This document shows positions 32,898-44,254 of a stretch of DNA of 64,000 nucleotides, piece after piece. Within the stretch, counting starts at the first letter, position 1. Each line of letters starts with the position of its first letter. The stretch is from the NCBI GenBank assembly GCA_947683425.1, contig CANTUQ010000009.1, positions 9,811,001 through 9,875,000 on the forward strand. The letters are read 5' to 3'. Below the pieces are notes generated by a model. It was not told the origin of the DNA, did not search any database, and saw nothing but the letters and a program-made list of their open reading frames with translations. Source of the stretch: Excoecaria cochinchinensis (Eukaryota > Streptophyta > Magnoliopsida > Malpighiales > Euphorbiaceae). The translations under genes and the position numbers were made by a program.

Positions 32898-34916
32898 TGT
32901 GACGCGCGCCGGATCCCGAGCGCCGCCCCTATGACCGCCCGCTTGAGGGCGATCGGGGCATTTGACGGGTCCGTTGGCATCTTGCAATAAATCGCAAGTG
33001 CGTCTATGTTGAGCAACACAGAGGTATCATGGAGTCGCCACCCAATAGAACATTGGGAAAGTTACTCTCGCCTCGGAGAGCCTAAGACTGCGCTTAGTAT
33101 CCATGTTGGGCCATGAGGCCTAGGATTAGCGCTAAAGTCTCGTGACCCAAGAAGTATATTGGAGGATAACCTCTAACCTCTCGAGCCCAAAGACCAGAGC
33201 TGGGTCCGGGATTTCTCATCTATTTCTACCTCGATTAATTTATGATTGAATTTTAATTGTCATTAATTCGCTCTCTCTCCACACAATGCAATTAATTTAA
33301 GGCGCATTTACTCATATTAGGAAAACCATAAATTAGCAAGTAAAGCAATGAATTACAATAATACAAGGAGCGGAATACAACTCCCTTTTAAAAGTGCAAA
33401 CATGCATAAAACCGGAGAATTTATTAATCATGAGGACTTTGGTCCCCGCATGCACAATTAAAGAAAATATTCTGGATGTGATGATCTTATTTGGGATGAA
33501 AACTGGGACATTGGTCCCGCTTTATTATGAAAGATCCAAGTTAATTTAGTAAAAATATTTTGGTGATTTTTATTTTGGTGCGCATAAGAAAACATTTTAT
33601 TTAATGAATATATACAAGGAAATTAAAAATATAAACGAAATGAGAATTAAAAATGTATAAAGGAAATACCAAACCCCGCAACTCCTCCTTCATGTGCATG
33701 GATGCTCAAATGAGAATAAAACAATGATTTGCAACCAAAAATCAAAAAGAAATTCATGTTAGTGATTAGGCCAACGAAACAATACAACATAAACGGTAAT
33801 ATGTACAATGACCATATAACATGCATAAGATACTATAACATGCATAAAAAATAATTATGATGCAATTTAACATGCATAAAGTGATTAAGATGCAATTTAA
33901 CATGCATAAGGTGATGAAGTATCATGGCATATGCAACTTATTAATAATAGTTATTAACATACATGTAAGATTAATGGCAATCAATTTTATTATAGTTAAG
34001 ACATGAATAAATGTGTAACATGAGAATAATTCCACTTGACATGCATAACTAGCATAAAATAATGACTATAACACTCATACATGCAAAAGAAAGCATAATA
34101 ATAAACATGATATAGCATTAAGAAATTAAAGGTATTTACAACCTAAAACATGCATAATTACATGAACAAAGAATAATTTGACATAAAAAAAAATATTAAT
34201 AGAATTTTAAAAAAGCTTATTTGTTATATGAATAATTGAAGATAAAAAATAAGAAGAAGAATATGGAGACTAAGAGAATTTACATGTTTAATATGTTAAT
34301 TGGAAGCAAAAATAAATGAAATCAACAAGATAATTAATGAGTAAAACCAAGAATAATTATCCTCAAATTCAGTTTTGAAGAATTGAAGATAGAAGTGTTG
34401 AATTCCTTGTCTTCTCTTGTGAAAATCCTTAGAAAATAGCTTGAAAACTTGAAGAAAAGCTCTTGGAAACAAGTGTGTAAGATGGATTTTTTTCTTTCAA
34501 CTCAAAGCTCCAAAATTCAGTTTTTTTTCCTCCAAAATGTTCCTCACTCGTCCTCTCCCTGTTCTGAATTTTTCCAGTGTTTTTAATCATCAAAAACTAC
34601 CCAAAAATCACCAAAAACCGTCCAAAAACGGTTGAAAATCGAGTGGGGGTCGAAAAGTGGGCGAAATGGGCGAAGTGGGGCGTCAATCGTGCGCCTCGCG
34701 CACGTTTCCGCGCGGATGCGCGGAGCGAGCGACGCCCAAGGCGTCGTGCGCGCAGAGCTACCGACGCCCAGGGCATCGACCGCGCGGAGCGCACGCTCCG
34801 CAGCGCTCCGCGCACGAACATTCGCGACGGCCCCTGGCCGTCGCCCTTCCGTCGCGAATCTTTTCCCCCATTTTCCATTTTTCCTACTTTCTTCATTTTT
34901 TCATCATTTTTCACCT

Positions 34917-34949
<33 letters not shown>

Positions 34950-35152
34950 TACCCTCAACCTAAAACACACTTTTTCTTCTTCAAAATAATTTAAAAAATA
35001 TTTTTAAAATATTTTTTAAAATACCCTTTTTACTCACCGAAAAGACAAGGAAAATCACTTCTGAGCTCCAATCTTTTTGCCTATAAGCCGGCATAGCTAA
35101 ATTTTATCATCGGGTAATCCTGATCAAGGCTACTCGGGACCCGGTGTCTACA
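32898..35152 (-). repeat. Element C 3' LTR (2255 bp)
   Basis: TGTGACGCGCGCC to GGTGTCTACA on the plus strand. The AT-rich part (33230-34560) has repeated 'acatgcataa' phrases. The GC island is 34680-34860 (CGCGCGGAGCGCACG-type dyads). A poly-T run of about 26 ends at 34940. Confidence 0.93.
34941..34948 (-). promoter_or_regulatory. TATA-like box in C LTR
   Basis: The minus strand reads TTTATATA followed by a long A tract and then the GC island, which would sit in the transcribed leader. The equivalent in the 5' LTR is 46348-46355. The assignment rests on position only. Confidence 0.4.
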
Positions 35153-35165
35153 GTTGCCCCCAATT
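35153..35165 (-). other. Polypurine tract of element C
   Basis: The minus strand reads AAAATTGGGGGCAAC immediately before the 3' LTR. Confidence 0.8.
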
Positions 35166-35316
35166 TTGAAGAGACTAGTGCATGGGTGCCTAGGTGAGCC
35201 AAAATTCAGGAAAAGGAAAGAAACGCATACCTGAAGCGGCGATCTTCCTGCTTGATGGAGTTATGATGATAGCTGCTGCTGTCTTTTTTGTTGTAGCTGG
35301 TAATACCGTAGGTGCG

Positions 35317-35886
35317 CTAACCTCTTGTGGGTGGCGCCGCTATCGTGCTAAACATTGTGCATTGGTAATGCCGTGGTCGTGCTAACCTCTTGTGGGTAGT
35401 GCCGCCATCGTGCTAACCGCTGTGAACTGGTAGTGCCGTGGTCGTGCTAACCTCTTGTGGGTAGTGCCGCCATCGTGCTAACCGCTGTGAATTGGTAGTG
35501 TCGTGGTCGTGCTAACCTCTTGTGGGTAGTGCCGCCATCGTGCTAACCGCTGTGAACTGGTAGTGCCGTGGTCGTGCTAACCTCTTGTGGGTAGTGCCGC
35601 CATCGTGCTAACCGCTGTGAATTGGTAGTGCCGTGGTTGTGCTAACCTCTTGTGGGTAGTGCCGCCATGGTGCTAACCGCTGTGAATTGGTAGTGCCGTG
35701 GTCGTGCTAACCTCTTGTGGGTAGTGCCGCCATCGTGCTTACCGTTGTGAATTTTGGTAGTGCCGTGGTCGTGCTAACCTCTTGTGGGTAGTGCCGCCAT
35801 CGTGCTAACCGCTGTGAATTGGTAGTGCCGTGGTCGTGCTAACCTCTTGTGGGTAGTGCCGCCATCGTGCTAACCGTTGTGAATTA
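35317..35886 (-). repeat. 65-bp tandem array in element C 3' UTR
   Basis: About nine head-to-tail copies. On the plus strand each starts GCTAACCTCTTGTGGGTAGT and contains GCCGCCATCGTGCTAACCG and GGTAGTGCCGTGGTCGT. Starts at 35381, 35446, 35511, 35576, 35641 and 35706 are exactly 65 apart. One later copy has 67 (two extra T). Copies differ by single bases only, so amplification is recent. The GCTAACC word also occurs inside the monomer, suggesting an older half-unit. Confidence 0.95.
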
Positions 35887-37016
35887 ATTTTTTATTTTTT
35901 ATTTTTTAATTTTTTTGCTCCTTTAGATGTTTGGACTAGTGTCATCACTTGGCTTTTGTGGGTGTTTCCCGCCGATTTCTCCTGCAAGATTCTATGCATA
36001 GGAATATACAAGAAATCATGTGTGTATGTTATGGAATGCAAATTCTTGCAAAAATGTATAGATCGCTCCCTAGGTGATCCATGGTTTGCTGAACTTATAG
36101 CTTGTTTGCTGTACCATGCCCCCTGAATCCTGAGGATCGTCGACAAGCTTTTTTGAAAGAGACGTCCGGTGTATATCCCTTGCCCCCTAGTCAATGATCA
36201 TTTACCTGGGATTCTATTTCATGTTCTGTGTTGTGTGTTGTCTGACTGACAGAAGATCATCTTGAAATAATGCCGCCTTATCGCTCCAGGCATTGAATGT
36301 CATTGTTTTAAAGGTAGTGCGTCCCTTGTGGATTTTCGCACTAGCTTTTCTTTGCGGGAAATGCGTCCCTTATGGGATTTTCACACAACCCTTTGCCTAA
36401 CTTTTGCCTGGAATGGACCCAACCCAATCCAGCGGCTTTTGTGTATTTTATTTTTTTTGTAGGGCAGACTGCCTGTTTCCAGGTTTTCACCCTGCCCTTT
36501 GGCCTAACTTTTGCTTAGAGAGCCAGTTACGGTTTTCATCTCTAACGGCCTTTTTTTTTTTTTTTTTTTTTTTATCACCAAAGCTTCTGTTAAGAGCAAA
36601 TAGCACATATCCGATGAAGGGACTGAGCAATAATCATTAGATGAACAATTGGTATATTTCTTTTTAAGACAGAACTGAAAGATCAATGAAAATGTATTCT
36701 TTTATTCATTGCAAAATTGTGTACATTTCTATATGATTTCATCATACATGATTTTCAATTGACAAGAATTCAAAAGCATATGACTACACCTAATCTCGGA
36801 GTGGGTTTTGTCAGCATCAAACTCCTGTTATCAATCGGCCCTCTCGGGTTTTCTCGATTGAATATTTTCTCTTGGCCCTTAATTTTTGCCCAGGATGCCT
36901 TTTTTTTTTTTTTTTTTTGGTTTTCACCCTGACAGGGCGCCCAATTTTAGCAAAGGCCGCCTTTTTTCGGTTTTCGACCCGCGGGGCATTTATTCTCTTC
37001 TTTTTATTTTTGGTCT
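35887..37016 (-). other. Element C 3' UTR between array and gag-pol stop
   Basis: Non-coding. The 36290-36570 part is conserved with element F (10430-10670), including 'ggacccaacccaatccag' and 'agactgcctg', and has repeated 'cctaacttttgc' phrases. Two long T runs (36551-36573 and 36899-36918) may be microsatellite-like. The ~100-codon ORF at 36194-35892 has no family features and is not called. Confidence 0.6.
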
Positions 37017-40000
37017 TTAGCCATGGAACCTTTTAAGTCTATCGACATTGATCGGGTCCTTGAACTCATTCCCATCGCTGTCTGCTAAAATTGCTGCTCC
37101 TTTTGTTAGCAACTTTTTCAAAATGAAAGGTCCTTCCCAGGTTGGTCTGAATTTTCCTCGTATGTCTGGAACTCCCGGCCTCATCATCTTAAAGACCAAA
37201 TCCCCTTCTTTTAACGGGTGCTTTCGTACCTTCTTGCCAAAGGACCGAGCTAGTCTCTTCTGATAAACCTGATTGTGGTAATAGGCTCTCAACCTATCTA
37301 CATCCAATAGATTCAACTGCAACAATCGCTGTTGTGCCCATTCTGTCTCCGGAATCTCGGCTTCCAGGACTACTCTTAATGATTTCAGCTCAATTTCAAC
37401 CGGTAGGACTGCTTCAGTTCCATACACCAGAGAGAATGGTGTTGCCCCCGTAGAGGTTTTGACTGTTGTTCTATAACCCCAAAGTGCGAAGGGTAGCTTT
37501 TCTGCCCAATCCTTGTAGTTCTGAACCATCTTGGCCAAAATTCTCTTCACATTCTTATTTGCCGCTTCAACTGCACCGTTTGCTTGAGGACGATAAGGAG
37601 AAGACTTATGATGTTGGATCCTATATTTCTGGAGCATCTGTTTAGTCTCTGCTAGGAATTGTACCCCATTATCAGACACAATGTGATGTGGGAGACCATA
37701 TCTGCATATCAAATTCCGCTCGATGAATTTAGCCATATCCCTTGCATCAACCTTCTTGAAAGATTCAGCCTCAACCCACTTAGTGAAGTAGTCAATGGCA
37801 ACTATGATGAATCTATGCCCATTAGAAGCAGTAGGATGGATTTCGCCTATGATGTCTATTCCCCATGCTGCAAATGGCCATGGAGATGTTAAGTTATGTA
37901 ACTCTGAAACTGGCACATGCCTCAAATTCGCATACTGTTGGCATAACTGGCATTTCTTCACAAATTTTGAACAATCTGTATCCATTGTGAGCCAATAAAA
38001 CCCTTGGCGCATGATCTTCTTTGCTAAGGCTAAGCCATTCATGTGAGCTCCACAAACCCCGGCATGAACTTCTTCCATAACTCTTTTAGCTTCTTTCTCT
38101 GCCAGACATCTTAACTGGATACCATCAGCTTGCCTTTTGTATAAAGTGCCATTAACACTGATGAATTGAGTGGATAACTTCCTGATCATTCTTTGGTCCT
38201 TCTCAGTGGCTTCCTCTGGAAAGACTGATCTCTCTAAATAATTCTGAATGTCATAATACCATGGATTTCCATCAATGGCCTCAATGTCCATCACCTGTTC
38301 AGCTTCAAAGCAAGGTCTTTTTGAGCTATAAATCAGCACGGGTTTCATTGCAACTCCTGTTGGGTTATCCCACATAGACACTAATGTTGCTAGAGCATCA
38401 GCTAACTGATTTTCGTCTCTGGGGATGAAGTGAAAAGTGCAAAACTCAAACTGGCTGCTCAACGTTCTCAAGTGCTTTACATAAGGCAGCAGCCTTTCTT
38501 CCTTGACTGACCACTCTCCTTTAATTTGATGAATTACCAAGGAGGAATCCCCAAATACTTCTGCGGTCTTTGCCCCCAGAGCAAGCAATGCTTCCAATCC
38601 AAAGATGCAAGCTTCGTATTCTGCTTCATTATTGGTAGCCTTATACCTCAGCTTCTTAGCCAATGGTAACCTTTCACCATCTGGGGTCGTAAGAATAACT
38701 CCCACGCCTGTTCCCTTATTATTGACTGCTCCATCAAAGAATAATTGCCACCCTTGTACTGCTATGGCCGTGACATCTTCATCTGGGAAGTTGTATTCAA
38801 ACTGATCTCCCTCAATAGGATGCTCGGCTAAGAACTCCGCTACAGCTCTTCCCTTAATGGTTTTCCTGGTTATGTACTCAATGTCAAATTCCTGCAATAG
38901 CAGTAACCATCTTCCCATCTTCCCTAGTAGAGAGGGTGCTTCTTGGAGGTATCTAAGCGGATTATGTTTGGCAACCGTTTGTACCTTGAAGGAATGAAAG
39001 TAGTGTCGTAACTTCTTAGAAGCCCAGATAACCGCTAAACAAATCTTTTCCACCTCTACATATTTGGCTTCGTAAGGCAGGAATTTCTTGCTAAGATAGT
39101 AAACGGCAAACTCTACACCAAAATCGTCTTCCTGAGACATCATAGCACCCACTGAGTTATCTTCCACAGCCAGGTACAGGATTAATGGTTTGGCACGGCG
39201 TGGTGGTCTTAACACTGGAGGATTTAGCAGATAGTCCTTAATGGTGTCAAAGGCCAGTTGACAGTCATCGTTCCATAGCACCGGCTGATTCTTCCTAAGA
39301 AGCTTGAAAATAGGCTCACATACCGAAGCTAGCTTGGCAATAAATCGGCTGATGTACTGAAGCTTCCCTAGGAAACTTCTAACGTCCTTCTCCTTCTGGG
39401 GCACTGGCATCTCTCTTATGGCTTTGACCTTATCGGGATCTACCTCGATTCCCCTCTGGCTTACCACATGGCCTAACAACTTTCCTGATGTAACTCCAAA
39501 AATGCACTTCTTGGGATTGAGTCGCAGATCATACTTGCTAATCCTTTGAAAGAACTTTTCTAATGCCTCAAAGTGACCTTCCCTGGTAGCCGACTTAATC
39601 ATCATGTCATCGACGTACACCTCCACTTCTTTGTGGATTAAGTCATTGAGAACCTTGGTTGCCATCCTCTGATAGGTTGCTCCTGCATTCTTCAACCCAA
39701 AAGGCATAACCCGATAGGCATATGTCCCCCACTCGGTGATAAAGGCTGTCTTGATCCGGTCCACTATCTTGTTAAGAATTTGATTGTACCCTGCGTATCC
39801 ATCCACAAAGCTATACATCATACAAGCAGCAGCACTATCTACTAGCACATCAATATGAGGCAGTGGGAAATCATCTTTAGGGCAAGCTTTGTTCAGGTCT
39901 CGATAGTCGACGCATACTCGAACCTTACCGTCTTTCTTAGCTACAGGAACCACATTAGCTAACCATGTTGGGTATTGAACCTCTATCAGGAACTTAGCCT

Positions 40001-43000
40001 CAATCTGCTTATGGATCTCCTCTTTCACTTTCTGTGCCCATTCTGGCCTAAGCCTCCGAAGCTTTTGCTTGACTGGTTTAAACTCTGGGTAAGTTGGGAT
40101 GGCATGTTCGGCAACATCTCGATCTATTCCCGGCATATCCTCATAGGTCCAGGCAAAGACTTTTTCATATTTTTTTAATATTCTCTCAAATTTTATTCTC
40201 TCTTCAGGAGTTATGTCTGACGCTAGCAAAATTTCCTTTGGATTTTCCAAAGTTCCGAGATTAAATGCAGTTGTGCCAGTTGAATTAATATCAAAAATGA
40301 ATGCATCATGCTTATGATCATGCGAAATGAAATCATCAGAAACATCACACAAGTAAGCAAAGTTGTTCATCTCATTAACATAATCAGAAACATTAACATT
40401 GTCCTCAAAGAGTTCTGGTATAAAAAGAGAATCTAAATGACTATCAACTTCAGTCGATGCTGATGCTGCAGATGACTGTGCTTTGGCTTCTTGATTTGGT
40501 GAAATCTTGAGATCCTCAATCTTCGGCTCTGGTTCCACTATCTTCTCCTTCCCTTTGAGCTTAGTGGCTAATAGCTTATCAGTGACGATCTCTTCAGGCT
40601 CATCCCTGTCCCATATGCTGCATTGGGTCATAATCTCCTCATCCCAAAAGTTCTCTACAGCTTTAACAACTCCGATCTCCCAATCAAAGACATCGTTAAA
40701 AATTTCAAATCCAGGGATAATCTTCCCATCTACCCATTGCGGTTCTTCTTCTCCAGTGTAGGCACAAACCGATGATGATGGCACAAAGCTCTCCGAAATA
40801 TGGGGAATCTTCCCTGACCCTTTCTTCTTACCATATTCTCCTTTGTAGCCCAACCCCTTTCGATCTTTCTGACCACGTGTAGTGATAGCATTCTGCAGCC
40901 CTTGTGACTCTTTTCCCAAACCAGCCCCTGGGAGGAAGTGCATCTTCTTCAGCATATTCACCACTTGAGGGCTACCTTCTAGGTTTTGCTCTTCTCCGAT
41001 CATCGATACATGAAAGCCACTGAATGGCTGATTAGAGATCTCCAAGGCAGACACTTGGTTCTCTCTTGCTGCTTTAATGGTCACTACTTCTCCTTCATGG
41101 GGTATTTTAATTATCTGGTGTAATGTGGATGGTACTCCCCCTAACTTGTGGAACCACGATCTACCAAGCAGAGCTGAGAAGTTTGCTGGAATCGGCAAGA
41201 CCACAAAATCTGTTTCTGTCTCAATGGGCCCTGTCTTTACCAAAGCTTTGAAAATTCCCGATGCTTGCCTCCTGGAGTTGTCGTAGGCAGTGATGGTCAG
41301 GTCAGATTTGCTTAACATACTCTCATCCATCCCAAAGGCCTGAAGTGCCACCAAAGGGCAGACATTTATCGATGACCCGTCATCAACCATGACACAAGCG
41401 GTGTGTTTACCATTGATCTGTGCCTTGATGTACAATGGTCGGTTGTGGTTACGACCCTCTGTTGGTAGGTCTGCATCAGAAAAAACCAACTTCTCCCCGG
41501 ATCCCCCCTTTACAAGGTCTAACAGCTCAGATGGGGAGATTGTAGTTGCTACAGTTGATACACTCAATGCTTCGACTAACTTCTGTCGGTGCGAGGGGGA
41601 CTGTCTCAAGAGGTCCCAAATAGATATCTGAGCCGTGGTCTTTTTCAGTTGCTTCACTATTGAATTTTCTTCCGGCTCTTTCTCTGCGATTGCTTGTGCT
41701 GGGTCCTGCTGCTTCTCGGCTTCTGGAATGACCCTCCCACTTCTTGTTACTGCTTCTACTCTTTCTTCTTCCTCTGAATCCCACGGATCCGTAAACTCTC
41801 CATTTTTCTCATTTTCATCATCTCCACTCTCACTAGTGGACCAACAGTCTATCGCTGCCACGGAAACCCCTTTTTCATCCACTGCAGGGCGAGTAATAGC
41901 GACATACTCATTTCCATATAGGTCTTGCATCACATACCATTCTGGTAGGCTCGATCCGATCATAAAGACTGGAGGTGGCACTGTGTTATAACCAGACTTC
42001 TTCTTGCTTTCTCTCTGCTCAGGATCGGTGATCTGCTTGTTGTCAATTAGATCTTGGACCCGATGTCTTAGCGTTATACACTCATCCGTCAAATGCCCGG
42101 TATGTTGGTGGAATGCGCAGTATTCATTCTCTTTGTGCCCTGGCTGTCCTTGGGCCTTGGCCGGTTTAGGTGATAGGGGCCGCAGTTTTCCTTCTTTTAT
42201 TAGCCTCTTCAGCACCCATGATAAAGGCTTACCCAAGTTGGAGAAATACCTCTGACTTACGCCGGTTGCAGACACCTCGGCAGTCTTCCCAGCTCTGTTA
42301 CCACTGCTTGAACCTACCGGTTTGGCCGTCCCCTGATTGCTGTATCCCCTCCGGGCATAGGACTCACTATTTGCCCTCTTGGATAAATATTCTCCTTCCG
42401 CTTCTATGGCAATGTCCTTCAAAGACTCCCAATCCTTGAGTCCCTTCATTTTCAGTCCCTCTCTTAAATAAGGGCTGGCATTTCGAATGAATAACCGGAT
42501 CTGATCAGAAGTGTCTGGTTTGCGTTTCATCTCCATAACCCGGTTTCTCCACCGAGTAAGGTACTCGTGGAAGGACTCCCCAGCCTTCTGTTGTAACAAC
42601 TCGAGATCTTTCAAAGTAACCTCCATCCGGGTACTGCAATCGTACTGCTTAAGGAACTCTTCAGTCAACAAGTCCCAGTCCTCCTTGGATCTCCTGTCAA
42701 GCCCATGGTACCAATCAATAGCAGCTCCTGTGAGACTCAAGCAGAAATATTCTATCTTCTGCTTTCTTGTTAAGGTCGTTCCCTTCATGACTAGCGAGTA
42801 TTGCTTGATGTGTGCGGCAGGGTCAGAGGTTCCATCAAATTTGGGAATGTCCGGCATCTTAAAATTCTGGGGAATCAGGTCATCCCCATCCAGCTCTCGG
42901 TCTTCTGGGTTCATTCCTTTTCTCACGGTCATCATCCTTGCCATGACCTCAAATATCTCTTCCATTTTCCTCCACATTGCCTCATCTAGTTTTGGCGACT

Positions 43001-43427
43001 TCTCTTTAGCTACTGCATGCTCCTCATGCTCATCTCCCCCAAACTCAACTTCAGACCTGGGGCCTTCTCTGCGCTCAATGGGTGCAGGTACTCTTTGCCC
43101 GACAACAGGTGGGTTAACCACTGGTTGGTTAATTGCAACAGGACGTTCTTCTCTTACAACCTCTTGTTCAGCTGGTACTCGGATAGGGGCAGCAGCAGCT
43201 TGTTGACCAGCTATGGTGGTGGCAAGATTGCCCATCATTGCGATCATTCGGGCTTCAAATTCCTCCATTCTCTTTCCTACCTCCTCGATGATTATTGCCC
43301 GAGTTGCATCAGACTCATTTGATGGATTAGCCATACTTACTTCTGTTGATGATTCGGAAGAAAACCCCACACTTCCTTCTAAGACTGACTCTGAACTCTG
43401 ATCTGACACTAACTCAGTTAACCCCAA
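37017..43427 (-). CDS. Gag-pol polyprotein of Tat-type element C (2136 aa, intact)
   Basis: Single frame, no stop or shift. Gag capsid domain about 190-345 (MPDIPKFDGTSDP, AAIDWYHGL). The knuckle at 437-450 has C-x2-H-x4-H-x4-C spacing, the Tat variant of CCHC. Aspartic protease at about 660-780, active site D682-D683-G684-S685. A G-patch-like segment at about 823-866 (FLPGAGLGKESQGL, then KGLGY) lies between protease and RT. RT about 1110-1330: CVDYRDLNKACPKDDFPLP, catalytic D1209, YVDD 1271-1274. First RNase H 1378-1537, degenerate (VAKHNPL where a catalytic Asp is expected). Second, archaeal-type RNase H 1560-1685 with D1565, E1603, D1627, D1677. Integrase zinc site H1788, H1795, C1826, C1829; triad D1858, D1919, E1954. 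No chromodomain. The host protein set for copying and inserting RNA is complete. Confidence 0.95.
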   Translation of the reverse strand: MGLTELVSDQSSESVLEGSVGFSSESSTEVSMANPSNESDATRAIIIEEVGKRMEEFEARMIAMMGNLATTIAGQQAAAAPIRVPAEQEVVREERPVAINQPVVNPPVVGQRVPAPIERREGPRSEVEFGGDEHEEHAVAKEKSPKLDEAMWRKMEEIFEVMARMMTVRKGMNPEDRELDGDDLIPQNFKMPDIPKFDGTSDPAAHIKQYSLVMKGTTLTRKQKIEYFCLSLTGAAIDWYHGLDRRSKEDWDLLTEEFLKQYDCSTRMEVTLKDLELLQQKAGESFHEYLTRWRNRVMEMKRKPDTSDQIRLFIRNASPYLREGLKMKGLKDWESLKDIAIEAEGEYLSKRANSESYARRGYSNQGTAKPVGSSSGNRAGKTAEVSATGVSQRYFSNLGKPLSWVLKRLIKEGKLRPLSPKPAKAQGQPGHKENEYCAFHQHTGHLTDECITLRHRVQDLIDNKQITDPEQRESKKKSGYNTVPPPVFMIGSSLPEWYVMQDLYGNEYVAITRPAVDEKGVSVAAIDCWSTSESGDDENEKNGEFTDPWDSEEEERVEAVTRSGRVIPEAEKQQDPAQAIAEKEPEENSIVKQLKKTTAQISIWDLLRQSPSHRQKLVEALSVSTVATTISPSELLDLVKGGSGEKLVFSDADLPTEGRNHNRPLYIKAQINGKHTACVMVDDGSSINVCPLVALQAFGMDESMLSKSDLTITAYDNSRRQASGIFKALVKTGPIETETDFVVLPIPANFSALLGRSWFHKLGGVPSTLHQIIKIPHEGEVVTIKAARENQVSALEISNQPFSGFHVSMIGEEQNLEGSPQVVNMLKKMHFLPGAGLGKESQGLQNAITTRGQKDRKGLGYKGEYGKKKGSGKIPHISESFVPSSSVCAYTGEEEPQWVDGKIIPGFEIFNDVFDWEIGVVKAVENFWDEEIMTQCSIWDRDEPEEIVTDKLLATKLKGKEKIVEPEPKIEDLKISPNQEAKAQSSAASASTEVDSHLDSLFIPELFEDNVNVSDYVNEMNNFAYLCDVSDDFISHDHKHDAFIFDINSTGTTAFNLGTLENPKEILLASDITPEERIKFERILKKYEKVFAWTYEDMPGIDRDVAEHAIPTYPEFKPVKQKLRRLRPEWAQKVKEEIHKQIEAKFLIEVQYPTWLANVVPVAKKDGKVRVCVDYRDLNKACPKDDFPLPHIDVLVDSAAACMMYSFVDGYAGYNQILNKIVDRIKTAFITEWGTYAYRVMPFGLKNAGATYQRMATKVLNDLIHKEVEVYVDDMMIKSATREGHFEALEKFFQRISKYDLRLNPKKCIFGVTSGKLLGHVVSQRGIEVDPDKVKAIREMPVPQKEKDVRSFLGKLQYISRFIAKLASVCEPIFKLLRKNQPVLWNDDCQLAFDTIKDYLLNPPVLRPPRRAKPLILYLAVEDNSVGAMMSQEDDFGVEFAVYYLSKKFLPYEAKYVEVEKICLAVIWASKKLRHYFHSFKVQTVAKHNPLRYLQEAPSLLGKMGRWLLLLQEFDIEYITRKTIKGRAVAEFLAEHPIEGDQFEYNFPDEDVTAIAVQGWQLFFDGAVNNKGTGVGVILTTPDGERLPLAKKLRYKATNNEAEYEACIFGLEALLALGAKTAEVFGDSSLVIHQIKGEWSVKEERLLPYVKHLRTLSSQFEFCTFHFIPRDENQLADALATLVSMWDNPTGVAMKPVLIYSSKRPCFEAEQVMDIEAIDGNPWYYDIQNYLERSVFPEEATEKDQRMIRKLSTQFISVNGTLYKRQADGIQLRCLAEKEAKRVMEEVHAGVCGAHMNGLALAKKIMRQGFYWLTMDTDCSKFVKKCQLCQQYANLRHVPVSELHNLTSPWPFAAWGIDIIGEIHPTASNGHRFIIVAIDYFTKWVEAESFKKVDARDMAKFIERNLICRYGLPHHIVSDNGVQFLAETKQMLQKYRIQHHKSSPYRPQANGAVEAANKNVKRILAKMVQNYKDWAEKLPFALWGYRTTVKTSTGATPFSLVYGTEAVLPVEIELKSLRVVLEAEIPETEWAQQRLLQLNLLDVDRLRAYYHNQVYQKRLARSFGKKVRKHPLKEGDLVFKMMRPGVPDIRGKFRPTWEGPFILKKLLTKGAAILADSDGNEFKDPINVDRLKRFHG

Positions 43428-44254
43428 AAGCGGCGCCCTTCTTAACCGTCCGTCGGGACCTCTAGACCACCCAGGAGAATCTATGATGGCTGAAGTTCAA
43501 AAATTGTTAAGATGATGCATGATTAAAATGCAATGCATGCTCATGCTGATGCAACATAGACAAACACATGCAAGCAGATAGATCCTTCCAACCTTGTATC
43601 TCCCACACACGTGGTAGTGCGGTCTCTTTCCTAGGTGGGCTTGATCCATGGATTAACGTGGAACCCAATGGACACGTATGGTGCGCGGTAAAAAACCGGC
43701 AGCATAACAGCTCCTATCTAATGTACATACATATGGGTGTTTGGCAATTATGTATTTAAACAATTCAACTTAACTAAGATGGGCCCACCGGGGCATGAAA
43801 GCCTTTGATGAAGACCATTTAATTAAATTGGTTTCGTTTAATATATGATGGCCCATATAGCAAGCATAGTATTACGGTACATTTCACCTAGTGGAAGTAT
43901 CTATTGCCATTACATGAGCTTTGGACAAAGGAGATGTTACTTTAAGGCTACCCAAGCATGATCCCTGCCGACGGGTCTAGCTCATCACAAGCATAGCGAC
44001 CAGTCGGGTCGTCATTTTGATATACCATTGAGGTACATGGCTTGGGCTGGTGATTATCCTTAACACTTCCCCAAATTGAGTGAAAATGAGGTCGTGCTTC
44101 GGGAACGCACCGGGGCTTGAAAAGGGACCAAACTAACTTAATCTAAAGCTCTAATGAGATGATATGCAATTTTGAGATAAAGCGAATTTATGAATTAAAT
44201 TTTAACCATAAATGTTAAACGAGGTATTTTCAAATTGAAATCTCGAACCATATC
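43428..44254 (-). other. Element C 5' leader
   Basis: About 830 nt between PBS and the gag start. I see no family-recognisable ORF. It presumably holds packaging and dimer signals, none of which I can identify. Confidence 0.5.

Noticed and set aside
35317..35886. Independent satellite block
   Set aside because: The array lies inside element C in the usual Tat 3' UTR position and is bounded by element sequence on both sides.
37048..43401. Plus-strand ORFs such as 42511-43206 (231 codons)
   Set aside because: Antisense shadows of the intact gag-pol of element C, with no family features of their own.
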